Source of the DNA: Oscarella lobularis
Taxonomy: Eukaryota; Porifera; Homoscleromorpha; Homosclerophorida; Oscarellidae
Direction: 5' to 3'
Assembly (NCBI RefSeq): GCF_947507565.1
Contig: NC_089190.1
Location: 1,984,001-2,048,000 of the forward strand
DNA length: 64,000 bases
Each line of letters opens with the position of its first letter. Position 1 is the stretch's first letter. Both the position numbers and the translations under genes were made by a program. Positions 45,367-57,100 of the stretch are shown piece after piece. The notes below the pieces were generated by a model. That model was not told where the DNA came from. It saw nothing but the letters and a program-made list of their open reading frames with translations, and did not search any database.

Positions 45367-45913
45367 TTGCACTGGGGAGGGATGAAAGCCAGTCGAGTCT
45401 CGAGACCTTTGCTGTTTCAGACGTTCATTCGTTTGTTTCATTCTGTCGTCATCATCAATCATCGTCATCATATTAGTCTCTCTCTCTCTCTTGCATGCTG
45501 TTATCGTTTTGTGTATCTTTGAAGGGGTGCGTTTTTTTGTTTACTTTCGTTGCAGCGTTATTTTAAGACCTCGCTCCCCGTCTATCTGTTGATCCATCAA
45601 TAAAGGCGCCATCCTGATAAATACGGGTAACGAAGTGCCGTAAATCTAAACGTCGTCTTTCTTTTATTTTTTGCGCAGATGAACTCGTACTCTTCTTCTT
45701 CTTCGTGCTGGCCTCGATTCGCGACGACGCATCTGTGAAGGTGAGGCCTCCTTCGCGCGTAACCTTAGCCTAGCACCCGAATTCATTGACGAATGCGCGC
45801 GTACAGTACGACTCAACGACGCGTTTTTCGCGTTACGAGCGAGTTCAACGAACTGCTATTCGATTTATTTCGTGCAAATCCCTGCTCATGCAATGAATTC
45901 AACGCGAGTTTCT
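45367..45913. other. Convergent 3' region between the Y-box gene and UGDH
   Basis: This 547-bp stretch holds the Y-box 3' UTR with a CT dinucleotide run (about 45476-45491) and a poly(A) signal at 45599-45604. Beyond that is probably UGDH 3' UTR on the other strand. I see no further gene. Confidence 0.5.
45599..45604 (+). terminator. Poly(A) signal AATAAA of the Y-box gene
   Basis: This canonical hexamer lies 233 bp after the Y-box stop codon, in a region without coding signal. Confidence 0.5.
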
Positions 45914-48062
45914 TTACGGGGGCGGTGGCGTCGTTGCCAAGCACAATTCTCGCGGCCCGACCGTTTTCCCGATCGTTTCCACTTGAAATCCGATATCGTG
46001 CAATCGATCGTGATCGAGAAGAACGCGACCGTCGAACGCAAAAGCCGGTTTCAACATTCCATCGTAAATTCGCTGATAATCAAGAGTCTAGACACCACAA
46101 ACAAAAAAATTAAATGCAATTAAAATTTTATCGATTCCCGACCCTGAATAGATCCCATTCGGTGCAGATTGCAAATGCATGAGCACCCTGAGTGGCCGAA
46201 TAAGGATCGTCCGTAACGGAGACGAGCTTATCAACTAAATTTAATTAATTAAGAAATAGTCTTTGAAGACGTTGAGATGTAGTACGAGCATTATACCTCT
46301 GCTAGGATTATCAGATATCGTAGGATGCTTTAGATCACTAATATAATTAATTAATTAATAATTGGAATGAGTTAACAATTTCGCGTACCTTAGAATTTGC
46401 TGCCTACTGACTTTGGGATCATAAATTACTAGGTGGGCTTCTTCGTCCATCAAGTATTTACAGATGTAAATACTTGAGGACTCCCTTGTATAGTATTCCC
46501 ATAAAAAATCCCCTTATGTTCCAACGTAGTAAGTTCGTACCTCGTGTCAGCCGTATCTTTTTTGAATGCAAAGCCTAGAATAGCAATTTTCTTATCTGTG
46601 ACCGTGTTGAACAGTGATCCGATGATTCGATTAGCGAATCTCCTCTTCTGATAGTCGTTCAGAGCAATCACCTATACAAAAACACTTCAAATAATCAAAA
46701 TAGTAAAATATTAGATTATGGTACCTGATTCCAATAGGCAGCAACTTCCGGAAGATTTAGTGCCTCACAGAGATACACCAAATTCAAAATATCTTTTTGA
46801 AAACAACTACCGCCAAATCCTATTCAAAAAAATAATTGCATACACACAAAGTGATATCAAAAGTTTTACCCAGACTGGCTCTAAGAAATTTATCCCCAAT
46901 TCTTGAGTCCGTTCCAATGGCATGAGCCACTTCCGTGACGTCAGCCCCCGTTGCTTCGCACACCGCACTCATTGCATTGATGCTCGAAATTCTCTGAGCG
47001 AGAAAAGCATTTGCGGCCTGCACGACGTCACAAATTAAACATACACGTCACACTAGGAGAGATTTTTCTATATACCAATTTAGAGAGTTCTGATGACCAC
47101 GTATTCGTCAATATAATTCTCTCCTTCTCAACCCAATGCTCGTAGATTTGGGAGAGAATTTTCATGGCAGCGTATCCCGAACTTGTAGCAGATCCACCTT
47201 TATTTTAATTTTAAAAATATCCGAAGTTGCCTTTGCGCTGGCGGGTACGAACCAATTAAAACGCGATCCGGATTCAATAAATCATTTATAGCCGTTCCCT
47301 CGGCCAAAAATTCCGGATTAGATAGAACTTCAAGTTCGACTCCCTCTTTTCGATTTGAAGCAAATATTCTTGAAATACTATAAGCAAGCATTGCTATTAA
47401 TTAAGAGTGTCTCATTTATTGAGTTTATTAACCTTTCCGCTGCTTTGACTGGAACTGTACTTTTTTCTACCACGATTTTTTTGCTATTCGCCACTTCAGC
47501 AATTCGTCTTGCTGCTGATTCAATGTACTTCAAATCAGCAGCTCTTCCCTAAAAAACGAAGTCTAATTTTTTAAATTATTAAATTTTATATTAGACCTTT
47601 CCCAAGCCGAATGTTTTGGTGGGCGTGTTCACCTGCAAAGGGGTGTCGTAGATCGGTTTCAGAGTGTTTAATTCTTACAGAAATGAATATCAAATCTGCT
47701 TCGATGATCGACTGATCAATGTCCGTTGAGAATTTGAGATTCTTTCCTCTGCATTTCTCCACGATGTCGAGGAGTCCCGGCTAAAGAAGCGTCACTCTTG
47801 CACCCGTATACTCGAGTAGAATACAACTCGAAATCGACAACGGCACGCGTTCGAGGACGTCGTGGAGTGCGTAAGAACAAAAGTGTCGTCTAACCTCGTA
47901 GATGGGAAGCGATTGCGAGTTCCAGCTGTCGATTCGCTCCTGATTGAGATCGACGACGGTCACGTGTATCTCGGGACACTTCCACGCGATCACGCTGCAC
48001 GTCGAGCCGCCAACATAGCCAGCTCCAACGCAGCATATGCGACAACACTTGCTAGTAGACAT
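45914..48062 (-). CDS. UGDH: UDP-glucose 6-dehydrogenase
   Basis: Thirteen exons (48062-47895, 47780-47679, 47632-47597, 47548-47433, 47377-47253, 47197-47076, 47017-46870, 46819-46725, 46671-46541, 46484-46389, 46337-46297, 46234-46143, 46087-45914) join to about 481 aa, near the family's usual length. The N-terminal NAD-binding motif is [47 protein letters not shown] and [13 protein letters not shown] follow. The catalytic cysteine is in [10 protein letters not shown] (exon 46819-46725). The UDP-binding C-terminal domain contains [16 protein letters not shown] and [10 protein letters not shown]. The enzyme oxidises UDP-glucose to UDP-glucuronate in the cytosol, the precursor of glycosaminoglycans. 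The gene is divergent from the GOLIM4-like gene, with 186 bp between start codons, suggesting a shared promoter. Confidence 0.92.
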
Positions 48063-48248
48063 ACTGGAAATCGCAGGGTATCTGAAGCCCGTATACATCA
48101 CTCTCAAACGCACAAATTTCTGTGAAAAAGCATAAAAAATATCGAAATGCACGAAAACACTTTCGCGCGACTTTTTTCGCGAAATATAGATTGAAAAATT
48201 ATTAATCGGTGACTATTTCGCGCACGCGCTCAGTCCCGGCGTCATCTC

Positions 48249-51237
48249 ATGGGCGGAAGACGTCAAAAGTGGTGGTTCCAGGCCGCCGTCTTCTTAGTCG
48301 GTGTCGGCTTGGCCGGCTACGGCTTCTTCGCCTATCGCAAAGTGACTTCCGAGCTTACGGCGTCCCAAAAAAGGACGCTACAGTACATCAAACAGACGGA
48401 GGACCTCACGACGCACCTACAGAGTATTCGGACCGTTTCGCGCGACCGCTAAGTGTTCATTTTTCTCTCCAGCGGTCATCGATCAGAAGGCATTCACCGA
48501 ACGCGAGTTGGCGAAGCGAGCCGAAGAGATATCGAAGCAGAAGCGAGGTAGGTACATCACGCACTAGACTTCCTCGAACGTTTACGCGAGCCCCTTGCGC
48601 GACTAGACTACGCCGAAGAAGAGGAAAGATTACGAAGGGATTTCGACGAGTACAAGGCAAGGAAAAAAATCCAGACATTCCGAAATTTTATTAATTAATT
48701 AATTGACATTTTAGGCGAGCGTCGAACAGGATCAGAAGAATTCCTTCGACGAGCGAAATAAATTGCGAGTGGGTGTGGCGCGGAGCATGGGCGTGGCAGA
48801 GGAGATTTTTTATTTTTTATTTTTTCTCGCGTAGAATGAGCACGAAATCTTACGGGACAAGCACGAGGAGCTGGAGGGCGCGCACGAAAAATTATCGCTG
48901 CAATTCTCGTCCGAGCGACGAAAGCATTCGACCGATTATCAGAATATGAAGGAGAGCAAGGAGAAGGAGATTTCTCTGCTCAAAGACGCTCTCAAAACCG
49001 AGGGGGAAAAGATGAAAGGCGTGTCAAAGGAACGAGATAAATTGAGCGACAAGCTTGAAGAGCTGAATTCGAAATATGTTCGACTGCAGGTATTTTGTTT
49101 GTTTGTTTTGAAGGTGACTGGGCTCTGTTAAATATTGATTTTTAGGATGATCATACGTCGTTGCAGAATGAACATGAAAGTCTCAAACTGGAGCAAAGTA
49201 GAGCCACGGCTAAGAAATCAAATTCAGTTGAATATCTCAGCATTATTTCCAAAATGAAAGATACTATTTATAAACAGCAGGTACTGGTTAATTAATTTGG
49301 AATCTTAATTATTGATGTTTTTCCCTGTGGGAACTAGGCTTTGATTGAGGAGTTTAAATCGATGAAAAATGGTGCTGGTGCCACTGCCACTGCAGTAAAG
49401 AAAAAATCTAAAGGAGATGATGGCGAGGAGAAGACGCTAAAAGCGAAACCGTCTTCTTCCAAGACCCTAAGTCATCAGACGGGATCTCGTTCTGCTTCTG
49501 AGAAGAAGAAGAAGGGGTCTACACGTTTGGCTGAGCCAAAGGGGAAAGGTGATAAGAGCGTTGTGAAGATGGAAAAGTCTAGTCGTGGGAAAAGTGTTTC
49601 TAAAGCTGCGCTATTAAAAGGAAGGAGCAAAGATGCGCATTATAATCAGAGCAAGAAAGAAGACGTTGAGATTATGGAAAGCCGAGATACAAAGACTCAA
49701 AGGGATATGAAGAGAGAGAATCAGAACGACGACGTTGGTGCTGAGACTGTAGACAGAGCAAATGAACGTGATGAGGAGAAGGAAAAACAAGAGGAAAGGA
49801 ATGTGGAAAAAGAAAATGAAAATGACGAAGACGTGAAGCAACCCAACGACATTGATGCTGAGAAGACTCAAACGAAACACGCAGAGGAAATGGGTAAGGA
49901 AAATCAAGACGAAGGAGATATGGAGAAAGATAATCAAGAAGAAGAAGAGAAGGAGGAAGTGAAGGTGGATAAAGAAAATCAGGAAGAAGAAAATCAAGAG
50001 ACAGACGAAGAAGAGAAACTGGATAAAGAAAATCAAGAGGGGGACTCTGATAAAGTTAATCAAGAAGAGGAAGAAGAAGACGTGGAGGCGGATAGAGAAA
50101 ATCATGAAGAAGAGGTTGTGGAGAAAGAAAAGCAAGAAGAAGAAGAAGAAGAAGAGAAAATGGTTAAAGAAAATCAAGAAGGCGACTCGGATAAAGATAA
50201 TCAAGAAGAAATGGAGGCGGATAAAGAAAATCATGAAGAAGAGGACTCGGATAAAGCTAATCAAGAAAAAGAAGAGCTAAATAAAGAAACTCACGAAGAA
50301 GAAGATGGAGACGTTGAGAGAGACGAATCTGAGAAAATTCAAAGGGACGATGTTGAAAAGGAAGACGATACAGCAACAGAAGATAACGGAGAAGGAGCGG
50401 GAGGTCCTCTTCGAAAGACAGGTGAAAATGAAATAGATGATATGCTTGTCAAAGAGCTAGAGGGTGCCGAGAAGAAAGGAGACGAAGAAGCAAAGGTTGA
50501 AAACCCCGAAGAATTAGAGGAACAGGAGACGAAAGAAAACGACGTTCTGGACAAAGAAACAGAGGAGGAAGAGCAGGACAAAGGAGAGACTCGAGCTGAC
50601 GACAAGAGCGAAGAGGAAGGGGAAACAAAAGAAGACGAAAATCGCAAAGAGACCGACGATGAAATTATTATCGGCGACGAGAACGGAGAAGAGGAGGAGG
50701 AGAAGGATCCTGACGGTATAAATAATCGCAATTTGAACGACGAAGAAGCGAGGGAGAAAGACGATGCGGATGATTTGGCGGGCGGAAAGAACGCTTATTC
50801 TCGCGACGATCGCGACGAACGAGAGGAAGGCGAGAATAAGAAAAATGAAGTCGATGACACGTTGTGGCAGAATCAGTTGAAAGAGGAGGAGGAAATGGAT
50901 GCCCAGTGGCAAAAACCGGGAAACGCGGACGAGAAGGAAGAGGAGATAATCGATGAAGAGGAAAATAAGGAGGGAATTCTTGGGGGAATGAGAGGTGGTC
51001 AACGAATGGCCGAGACTCGAGATTGGGAAGAAAATCCCAATATTGACGCCGCTAATGAGGTTTGCGTAGACGATTCTATGTATGAATCTATTTATTTTTG
51101 TGCAGAATGAGGAAGAATTAGAGCTTCAACGACTTGAAAAAAACGTGGATGACAAGGACAAAGACCAGAAAGAAATCCAAGACCAAAATCAAGAATACGA
51201 AGACGGCAACAACAACAATAGACTTGACGAGATATAG
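48249..51237 (+). CDS. GOLIM4: GOLIM4-like Golgi type II membrane protein
   Basis: Eight exons (48249-48423, 48473-48547, 48607-48656, 48715-48768, 48835-49089, 49146-49280, 49338-51059, 51106-51237) give about 865 aa. A short basic cytoplasmic tail (MGGRRQK) is followed by one membrane helix (about residues 9-30) and a long heptad-rich coiled coil (to about residue 245) with LRDKHEELEGAHEKL and KESKEKEISLLKDALK. A Lys/Ser-rich segment and a very acidic Glu/Asn/Gln-rich tail complete it. This order matches GOLIM4 (GPP130), a cis-Golgi protein cycling through endosomes; GOLM1 and CASC4 share the topology but are shorter. Sequence identity is mostly compositional, so the name is tentative. Intron 3 uses a GC donor. 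The 1.7-kb exon 7 contains the acidic repeats. Confidence 0.6.
49890..50320 (+). repeat. Degenerate acidic coding repeat (DKENQEEE type)
   Basis: Units such as DKENQEE, DKVNQEEE, DRENHEEE, DKDNQEE and DKANQEKE recur about a dozen times in the luminal tail of the GOLIM4-like protein. At DNA level the units share GATAAAGAAAATCAAGAAGA with variation in length and number of GAA codons. Confidence 0.75.
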
Positions 51238-51340
51238 ATCCCTTACGTGAAATCTACCTGATCTTTTTTTTCTTTCTTTCTAGGTGGAAATTAATTAAAC
51301 TTTATCGCCGGCTTTAGCGTGCGTTAGCCTGCCTCGGACA

Positions 51341-52451
51341 ATGCTCTATTTGATCGGTTTGGGCCTCGGCGACGCCGAAGATATCACCGTCAAAGGCCTC
51401 AAACTTGTGCGAGCAGCCAAACGAGCATATTTGGAAGCGTACACGTCCATTCTGACGTCGCAAAAGAAAGATCTCGAGGAATTCTACGGAAGAGAACTAA
51501 TACTAGCCGATCGGGATCTCGTAGAACAGAGCTCAGGTCGCAACACATACCTAAAATTTCATAACCTAGCTTATCGATGCGGCAGACACCATATTGGCTG
51601 ACGCTACGAAGGAAGACGTCGCTTTTCTCGTCGTCGGCGATCCGTTCGGGTGAAAATTGAGTCGAAATTCAAGTCTCCTAGGTGAATTCGGCTTTTTAGG
51701 GCAACGACTCACACGGACTTGGTGCTTCGAGCCATCGAACGCGGCATTCCCTACCAAGTCGTACACAATGCGTCGATTATGAGTGCCATTGGCTGTTGCG
51801 GTCTACAGGCGAGAAAAAATTAAATAATATTTATTTTTTATAGTTTCTCGTTGATTTAGTTGTACAATTTTGGCGAGACCGTTTCGTTTGTTTTCTGGAC
51901 GGACACGTGGCGTCCGTCGAGTTACATTGACAAAATTGAAGCCAATCTACAACGCGGACATCACACGCTCTGTCTGCTCGACATTAAAGTCAAAGAGCAG
52001 TCAGTTGAAAATATGATGAAGTAGACACACATAAGCACCCATTAGGATATATATTTTAAGAGTTTCCCCAGGGGTAGAAAGGTGTATGAACCACCTCGAT
52101 ATATGACGGTAAGCCAGGCAATAGAACAGCTTCTAGAAGCGATTTCTCAGCGAAAAGCTAAAGGACAAAAGTCTTCGAGTAACATCTCAACCGCCTCGTG
52201 GATTATTAATCTATTTAATTATATGACGTCTAGTCCTTAGCGAGGAAACGATTTGCGTGGGTCTGGCGAGAATAGGGTCAGAGTGTCAAAAGATTGTTTG
52301 CGGCAAAGTGAGCGAGATGGTCGACGTCGACATGGGCCCTCCCCTGCATTCGCTGATCATAGCAGGCAACGTGCATTACTTGGAGATAGAAATGCTCAAA
52401 TACTTTGCAATAAATCAAACGACATTCACGTACGACGAGACGAAAATGTAA
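51341..52451 (+). CDS. DPH5: Diphthine methyl ester synthase
   Basis: Six exons (51341-51536, 51586-51649, 51700-51808, 51860-52020, 52072-52178, 52234-52451) give about 284 aa, the normal family length. Motifs in order are [42 protein letters not shown] (SAM-binding), [52 protein letters not shown] and [11 protein letters not shown]. It methylates the modified histidine of elongation factor 2 in diphthamide synthesis. Intron 3 has a GC donor (CAG|GCGAGA). Its stop codon is separated by one nucleotide from the stop codon of COQ4 on the other strand. Confidence 0.93.
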
Positions 52452-52452
52452 A

Positions 52453-53142
52453 CTAAGGTTTATAAGGCACGAAACCAATTTCCTTATAAAAATCATCGAG
52501 ATTCTGTTCGAATCGCTTTTCGTAGTAGATATTCATGAGAAATTGCGTTTTGACCGCCGATCGCGTGACCCATGGCATGTAACCGGTCACAAGTTCTACT
52601 CGTTCCTCATTGGTCAATCGAAGCGGGCCAAAGAACGACGCAAGCGTCGTCATGGGCAACCCGGTCTGAATCATTTCAAACCACTTCACAACAACTTCCC
52701 CTAGCAACGATACGGGCATTCCTAGCAGGGCGTGAACAAAATCATGTATTTCTCTATATCTCGTCATGACGTAAGCCAAATTCGGGTCCCTGACGTATTT
52801 CACCGGTAGTCGCGTATCCGGAGATATGTGATTGGCGCCGAGAAAAGTGACGTAACGATGACCGAGACTCGATTCCGGAAGTGATCTCAGTTTTTCGAGG
52901 TCGATCGTTTTCGTGCTAATTCGCGGCTTTTCCTCCAAAATTCGCCGACCTTCGTCGCTTTCGCGCATTCGACGTTGCATTCGAAACAGCGCCGATTCGC
53001 CCGTCGTTTCGCCGAGCGCCGCGACCATGTCCGACCTCGCGGGATCGTAGAGAGCCATCAAAGCAGATCCGCCGGCGAGAACTAGACGCTGCAACGACGA
53101 GAGCGGCTCGTGACCAGCGTAGAGAATTCGTTTCGGCGTCAT
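52453..53142 (-). CDS. COQ4: Ubiquinone biosynthesis protein COQ4
   Basis: A single uninterrupted frame encodes 229 aa with the COQ4 signature: SLQRLVLAGGSALMALYDP, MVAALGETTGE, EEKPRIST, LPESSLGHRYVTFL, VSPDTR-like SPDTRLPVKYV, YREIHDFVHALLGMP with the HDxxH metal ligands, GEVVVKWFEMIQTGLPM and FFGPLRL. COQ4 scaffolds the coenzyme Q synthesis complex on the inner mitochondrial membrane. The frame starts MTPKRILYAGHEP, without an obvious mitochondrial presequence. Either a short upstream exon exists or import uses an internal signal. It is one of only two intronless complete genes in the window. Confidence 0.92.
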   Translation of the reverse strand: MTPKRILYAGHEPLSSLQRLVLAGGSALMALYDPARSDMVAALGETTGESALFRMQRRMRESDEGRRILEEKPRISTKTIDLEKLRSLPESSLGHRYVTFLGANHISPDTRLPVKYVRDPNLAYVMTRYREIHDFVHALLGMPVSLLGEVVVKWFEMIQTGLPMTTLASFFGPLRLTNEERVELVTGYMPWVTRSAVKTQFLMNIYYEKRFEQNLDDFYKEIGFVPYKP

Positions 53143-54128
53143 GTTTTGTTATTGTTACGGTTGATCGTAACATCATTACGTGAGCATGTACAGTAATGAA
53201 ATTGCTCTACTAGAATAACGGTACAAGTGGACCAGCGAGCGCTGATTGGCTAAACGAGGGAGGTGGCGGAGTTTGCGTCTAAGAGGGCACATACTTTCGG
53301 TAATGTTATCACAATTCTAGAATCACGCTTACTGCGTGCTGCTGGTTCCGCTTCTCGTTCTCGTCGTACAGCAGCGCTTCGTCGTCGTCGTCGTCGCGAG
53401 ACGCATCGAATCGAGGTAAAGGGCGGTCCGCGTATCAGCGAGTCGTTATCTCGTTAGTAAGACTAGCTACCGGAGCCGAGGCTTTAGTTAGGAGAGAGAG
53501 GGGGGGGGGGGCGACGACGCGGCGGTGGCAGTGCGGGGGACGCGACGTACTCCATTTCCTCCTACTCGTCCCGCTTTTGGCGTTTCCCACTCGTTCGCTC
53601 TTGCGTTCTAAACAACAGCTCAAGCCATAGATGCCCTATCGACGGACTCGCCTAACGCAAATAAGGCGCTAGGCCACACCAGCTTCGGTTCGTGTTTACT
53701 CGCCGCACCCGCAGCGCCGGCCTCTCTCCCCTTTCCCCCTCCCCCCCTCCTCTTTCTAATCCCTAACGATCGTTCGATTAGTCGTTCGATGCTTTTGTAT
53801 CGAACGATCGCGTCGGCGACGCGTCGCCGTCGCGGCCTGACACTTCGGTGGCCTTTTCCGCTTGATTGGCTCCACCTCGAATTGTTTTAGGGGGAGCGAA
53901 AGTGTTTGGGGGTGGGTTCGCCAGACAGACGCGCGCAGGCTCGGCGATCGGACGGACGCAATTTCTTCTCTCTCGTTCTTAGCGAGCAAGCAAGAGGAAA
54001 AAGACTCGCGGAAAGGTCTCCCGCACGTGCGAGAATCGGAACGGAACGCAAGCGTGCCCTATCGATCCCTTTGTTGTCGTTAGAAAAGGAGACTCGATAA
54101 TAAAGTCGCGCGCGAGGGGCCCCCTGTT
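53143..54128. promoter_or_regulatory. Promoter and 5' UTR region between COQ4 (-) and RERE (+)
   Basis: This is the largest non-coding gap outside the array (986 bp), GC-rich and dense in CpG. It contains a 12-G run (53500-53511), a C-rich tract near 53725-53750, a 12-bp inverted repeat (53767-53778 with 53799-53810, CGATCGTTCGAT) and the 16-bp perfect palindrome CGGCGACGCGTCGCCG at 53814-53829. Open frames here are short and composition-driven; I call none. Confidence 0.45.
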
Positions 54129-57100
54129 ATGAGCGACAACGGCGAAGTGGACTCGATCGGCGATCAGCGCTCGTTCCGGCGCGGTCGTCGCGCGACGCGG
54201 AACGGAGCGCGAACGCCGGCCAAGGGGCAGAAAGTGAACGGAACGACCGGAAGCGACAGGCAACTCGCCCGCTACACTTCCGACGACGGTTGCGTCTATT
54301 ATCCGAGTGGTGAGTCGAGCGCACGTTCTTCTTCGCCGGGAAAACGATCGGTCGTCGTGCGCGCGATGCGTCGGCGATTCGCGGTTCGATCGTTCTGTCG
54401 CGAAAGCGCGACTACCAGCACGCGTTCGTTCGGCCCCCCCATTTATTTGTTTGATTTTATCACCCTCCCCTATCCGCCCACATTTCCCACAATGGCGAGG
54501 GGAGGGAACGAACGAACGAAATCTACTTCAGCTGAAGTAGGAGGGGAACTCGGGGCGAACCAAAAAAAGGAAGAAAAAATCGCCCTGTAATCGAAGATCC
54601 GATTGACACGCGGATCGCGTGCGCCTGTTTTTTTTATGCGGGAGCCCCCCACGAGACGAGGCACGTGGCTCTCTTTAGGACACGCAGTTTCGAGCAGACT
54701 ACGCGAACGCAGACTCTCTTCTTATGTGAACACATTTTTGTTAGATTGCGTCTACGTCGATAGTCGGCGTCCCGACGTGCCCTACTTCATATGTTCGGTC
54801 AAAGAGTTCTATACGGTGAGCCCTTTCTCCCCCCACACACGCAGAAGGCATAGTGGGGCGCGAACCGGGGGGGAAAAAACCGCCTGTCTCTTCGTCGCGT
54901 TGAAGCCACATACGCTCGCGGACTCGATCGCCAATCAACAATGGTTAAACGGTCTTGTCTACACTAATTTCGCGCAATTAGACACTCGAACGAGACGAAT
55001 CCACGAAGGCCCCCATCTGGGACTCTCATTTCGATTTCTCTTCTCCCCCTTTTCTCTCAGTCGAAACGCGGCACGGTCTACGTCGATGTTCGCTGGTTCT
55101 TTCGTCCGTCCGAAGTACCGGAATCCGTCTACGAGCCGCTCATACACGATCGACGAGTCGAACGAGGTTCGTTGGGACGCTTAGTTCAATATAAAAAATG
55201 TCATTTCTCGGGTGCAGGGCCCGACAATGTTTTCGACAATTCGATAGTGAAACAGCGCGAATTATTCTTTTCCGACACGTACGAAGCGTATCCGGCTAAA
55301 CTGCTTCGGTTCGTTTTCGCTGCCCTTCGACTCGACCCCGCCCCCACCATTTCTCTCATCCTCCCTCGCAGGGGAAAATGTAGCGTCAAAGACGCCAAAA
55401 CGAATATCGACGATCTCGCCGACTACAGCAAGAACGAAGACAATTTTTTCTACTTCTTCGCGTACAATCCGGAGACGCGACGCCTGATTAGCAGTACGAA
55501 AGGCGAAATTCGTATCGGCCCCTCCCACCAAGTAAGACCCTACGCATTGTTCGACGCCTCTTCACCTCCTCCCCCGTCGCCAGACGACGTTACCCGAGTG
55601 CCGAAGTCGCGACGAGGAGGAGAAGAAGGAGGAGGACAACAGCGAAACGAAAGAGAAAGACGAATTGGTGAGAAAGCGAGAATTCGTCGAAACGAGCGAC
55701 GAATTGTCGGTTTCCCAGCTGTGGTCTCCATCGACCGGAATGGAAGACAACGACCTAATTGTCTATCTAAACGCGTCCAGGTTGGAAAATACGCGGGGGG
55801 CCCCCCCTCCCACCACGAAAACGTCGTCTTCCTTTTTCTGTTTAGGAGTATGGCACAGCTAAACGGGTTCTACAAAACGGATGGCGATCTCGACGAAGCG
55901 TCGAAGGTATGGAAAAGAGGCTAAGTGCCTAATCGAGTCTCAACTTCCTTTTCATTGGGATGACAGATTGCCTCTGGTGATTTGGTCACTCAGGCGGCCT
56001 ACGACACGGTGAGAGACCGAATAAAACATAAGGGGTCGCATACCTAGAGACGAGGGGTTTTAGTCAAAATACGGATTCCGTTTCGATAATGTTATTGATT
56101 TTTTGATTGATTGATTGCAGCTGCACGAATGCGAGTACGACGTTGGCGTAGCCTTTGAGCGTTTGCTCAAAGAAGGCAAACTTCCTGCTGTCGTTCAGGA
56201 GGCGGTTAGCAAATGGAATTGCAGCGACATGGTGAGAGACGCGCATTAGCCTAATAGATGGATACCAGGGGGGGACGACTGTTTCCAGAAACGCTACGTG
56301 AAAGGAATGCGACAGTTCGGGAAGAATTTTCATCGAATCAAAAAGGAATTATTCCCGGACAAAGAAACGGTATATATTCGAATTTATTTATTTATTTATT
56401 TATTGACAATGCACACTTGTCTTAGAGTGAACTGGTGGAGTTTTATTATCACTGGAAAAGAACGTCATCTGCATTGTCTTCGAGACACCATCGACGCTCT
56501 CGACGTCAGGTGATGCACTGGCGACGCCTTCGTGGGGTCGCCAGTCGAAAGACCGCCGAAATGAGCGGATTTGATTTCGGTATGGGGGAAAAAATAATAG
56601 AGATTGATTGATTAAATGTATATTTTCTTTCTCTTAGTGGAATTGAGTTCTGCGTGCGAATCTGATTTCGATTCGGATGATAGCGGAGAAAGGGAATCGA
56701 GGTAAACAGTGGGACGGAATGGCTGCGAGAATGGGCGTGGACGGGTTTTTGTTTATACAGTCTCTACGCCTGTTGTCATTGCTACACCACAGGTTTGAAT
56801 TGAATGACTTCGTGTAACGGAAAGGTGACGACTAAAAATTTCTTTTAGGATCCAAGGATTGGCATCATGCCGGCTTCGACAAAGTGATCCTGTGCACCGA
56901 CTGTCGACTATACTTCAAAAAATACGGCGAAATGATGCAGATCGAATGTAAGCTCAACAACCCAAAGAGGAAACCCTGTCTCTAATAGAATCCCCTTTAG
57001 CCAAAGGAAGTCCGCCCTCTTTCATAATAAAAAACAGCGAAGAGGTGAGATGGGAAACCAGAATCCTTATTTAGAAATTTATCCTCCTTGGATGTGGTGT

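Noticed and set aside
49614-51002. Long minus-strand open frames rich in Phe, Leu and Ser
   Set aside because: They are the complement of the Glu/Lys-rich GOLIM4-like exon; reversed GAA/GAG codons read as Phe/Leu/Ser.
52234-52239. Acceptor CCTTAG|CGAGG for the last DPH5 exon
   Set aside because: Wrong phase with the available donor. GTCTAG|TCCTTAG gives [15 protein letters not shown] in frame.
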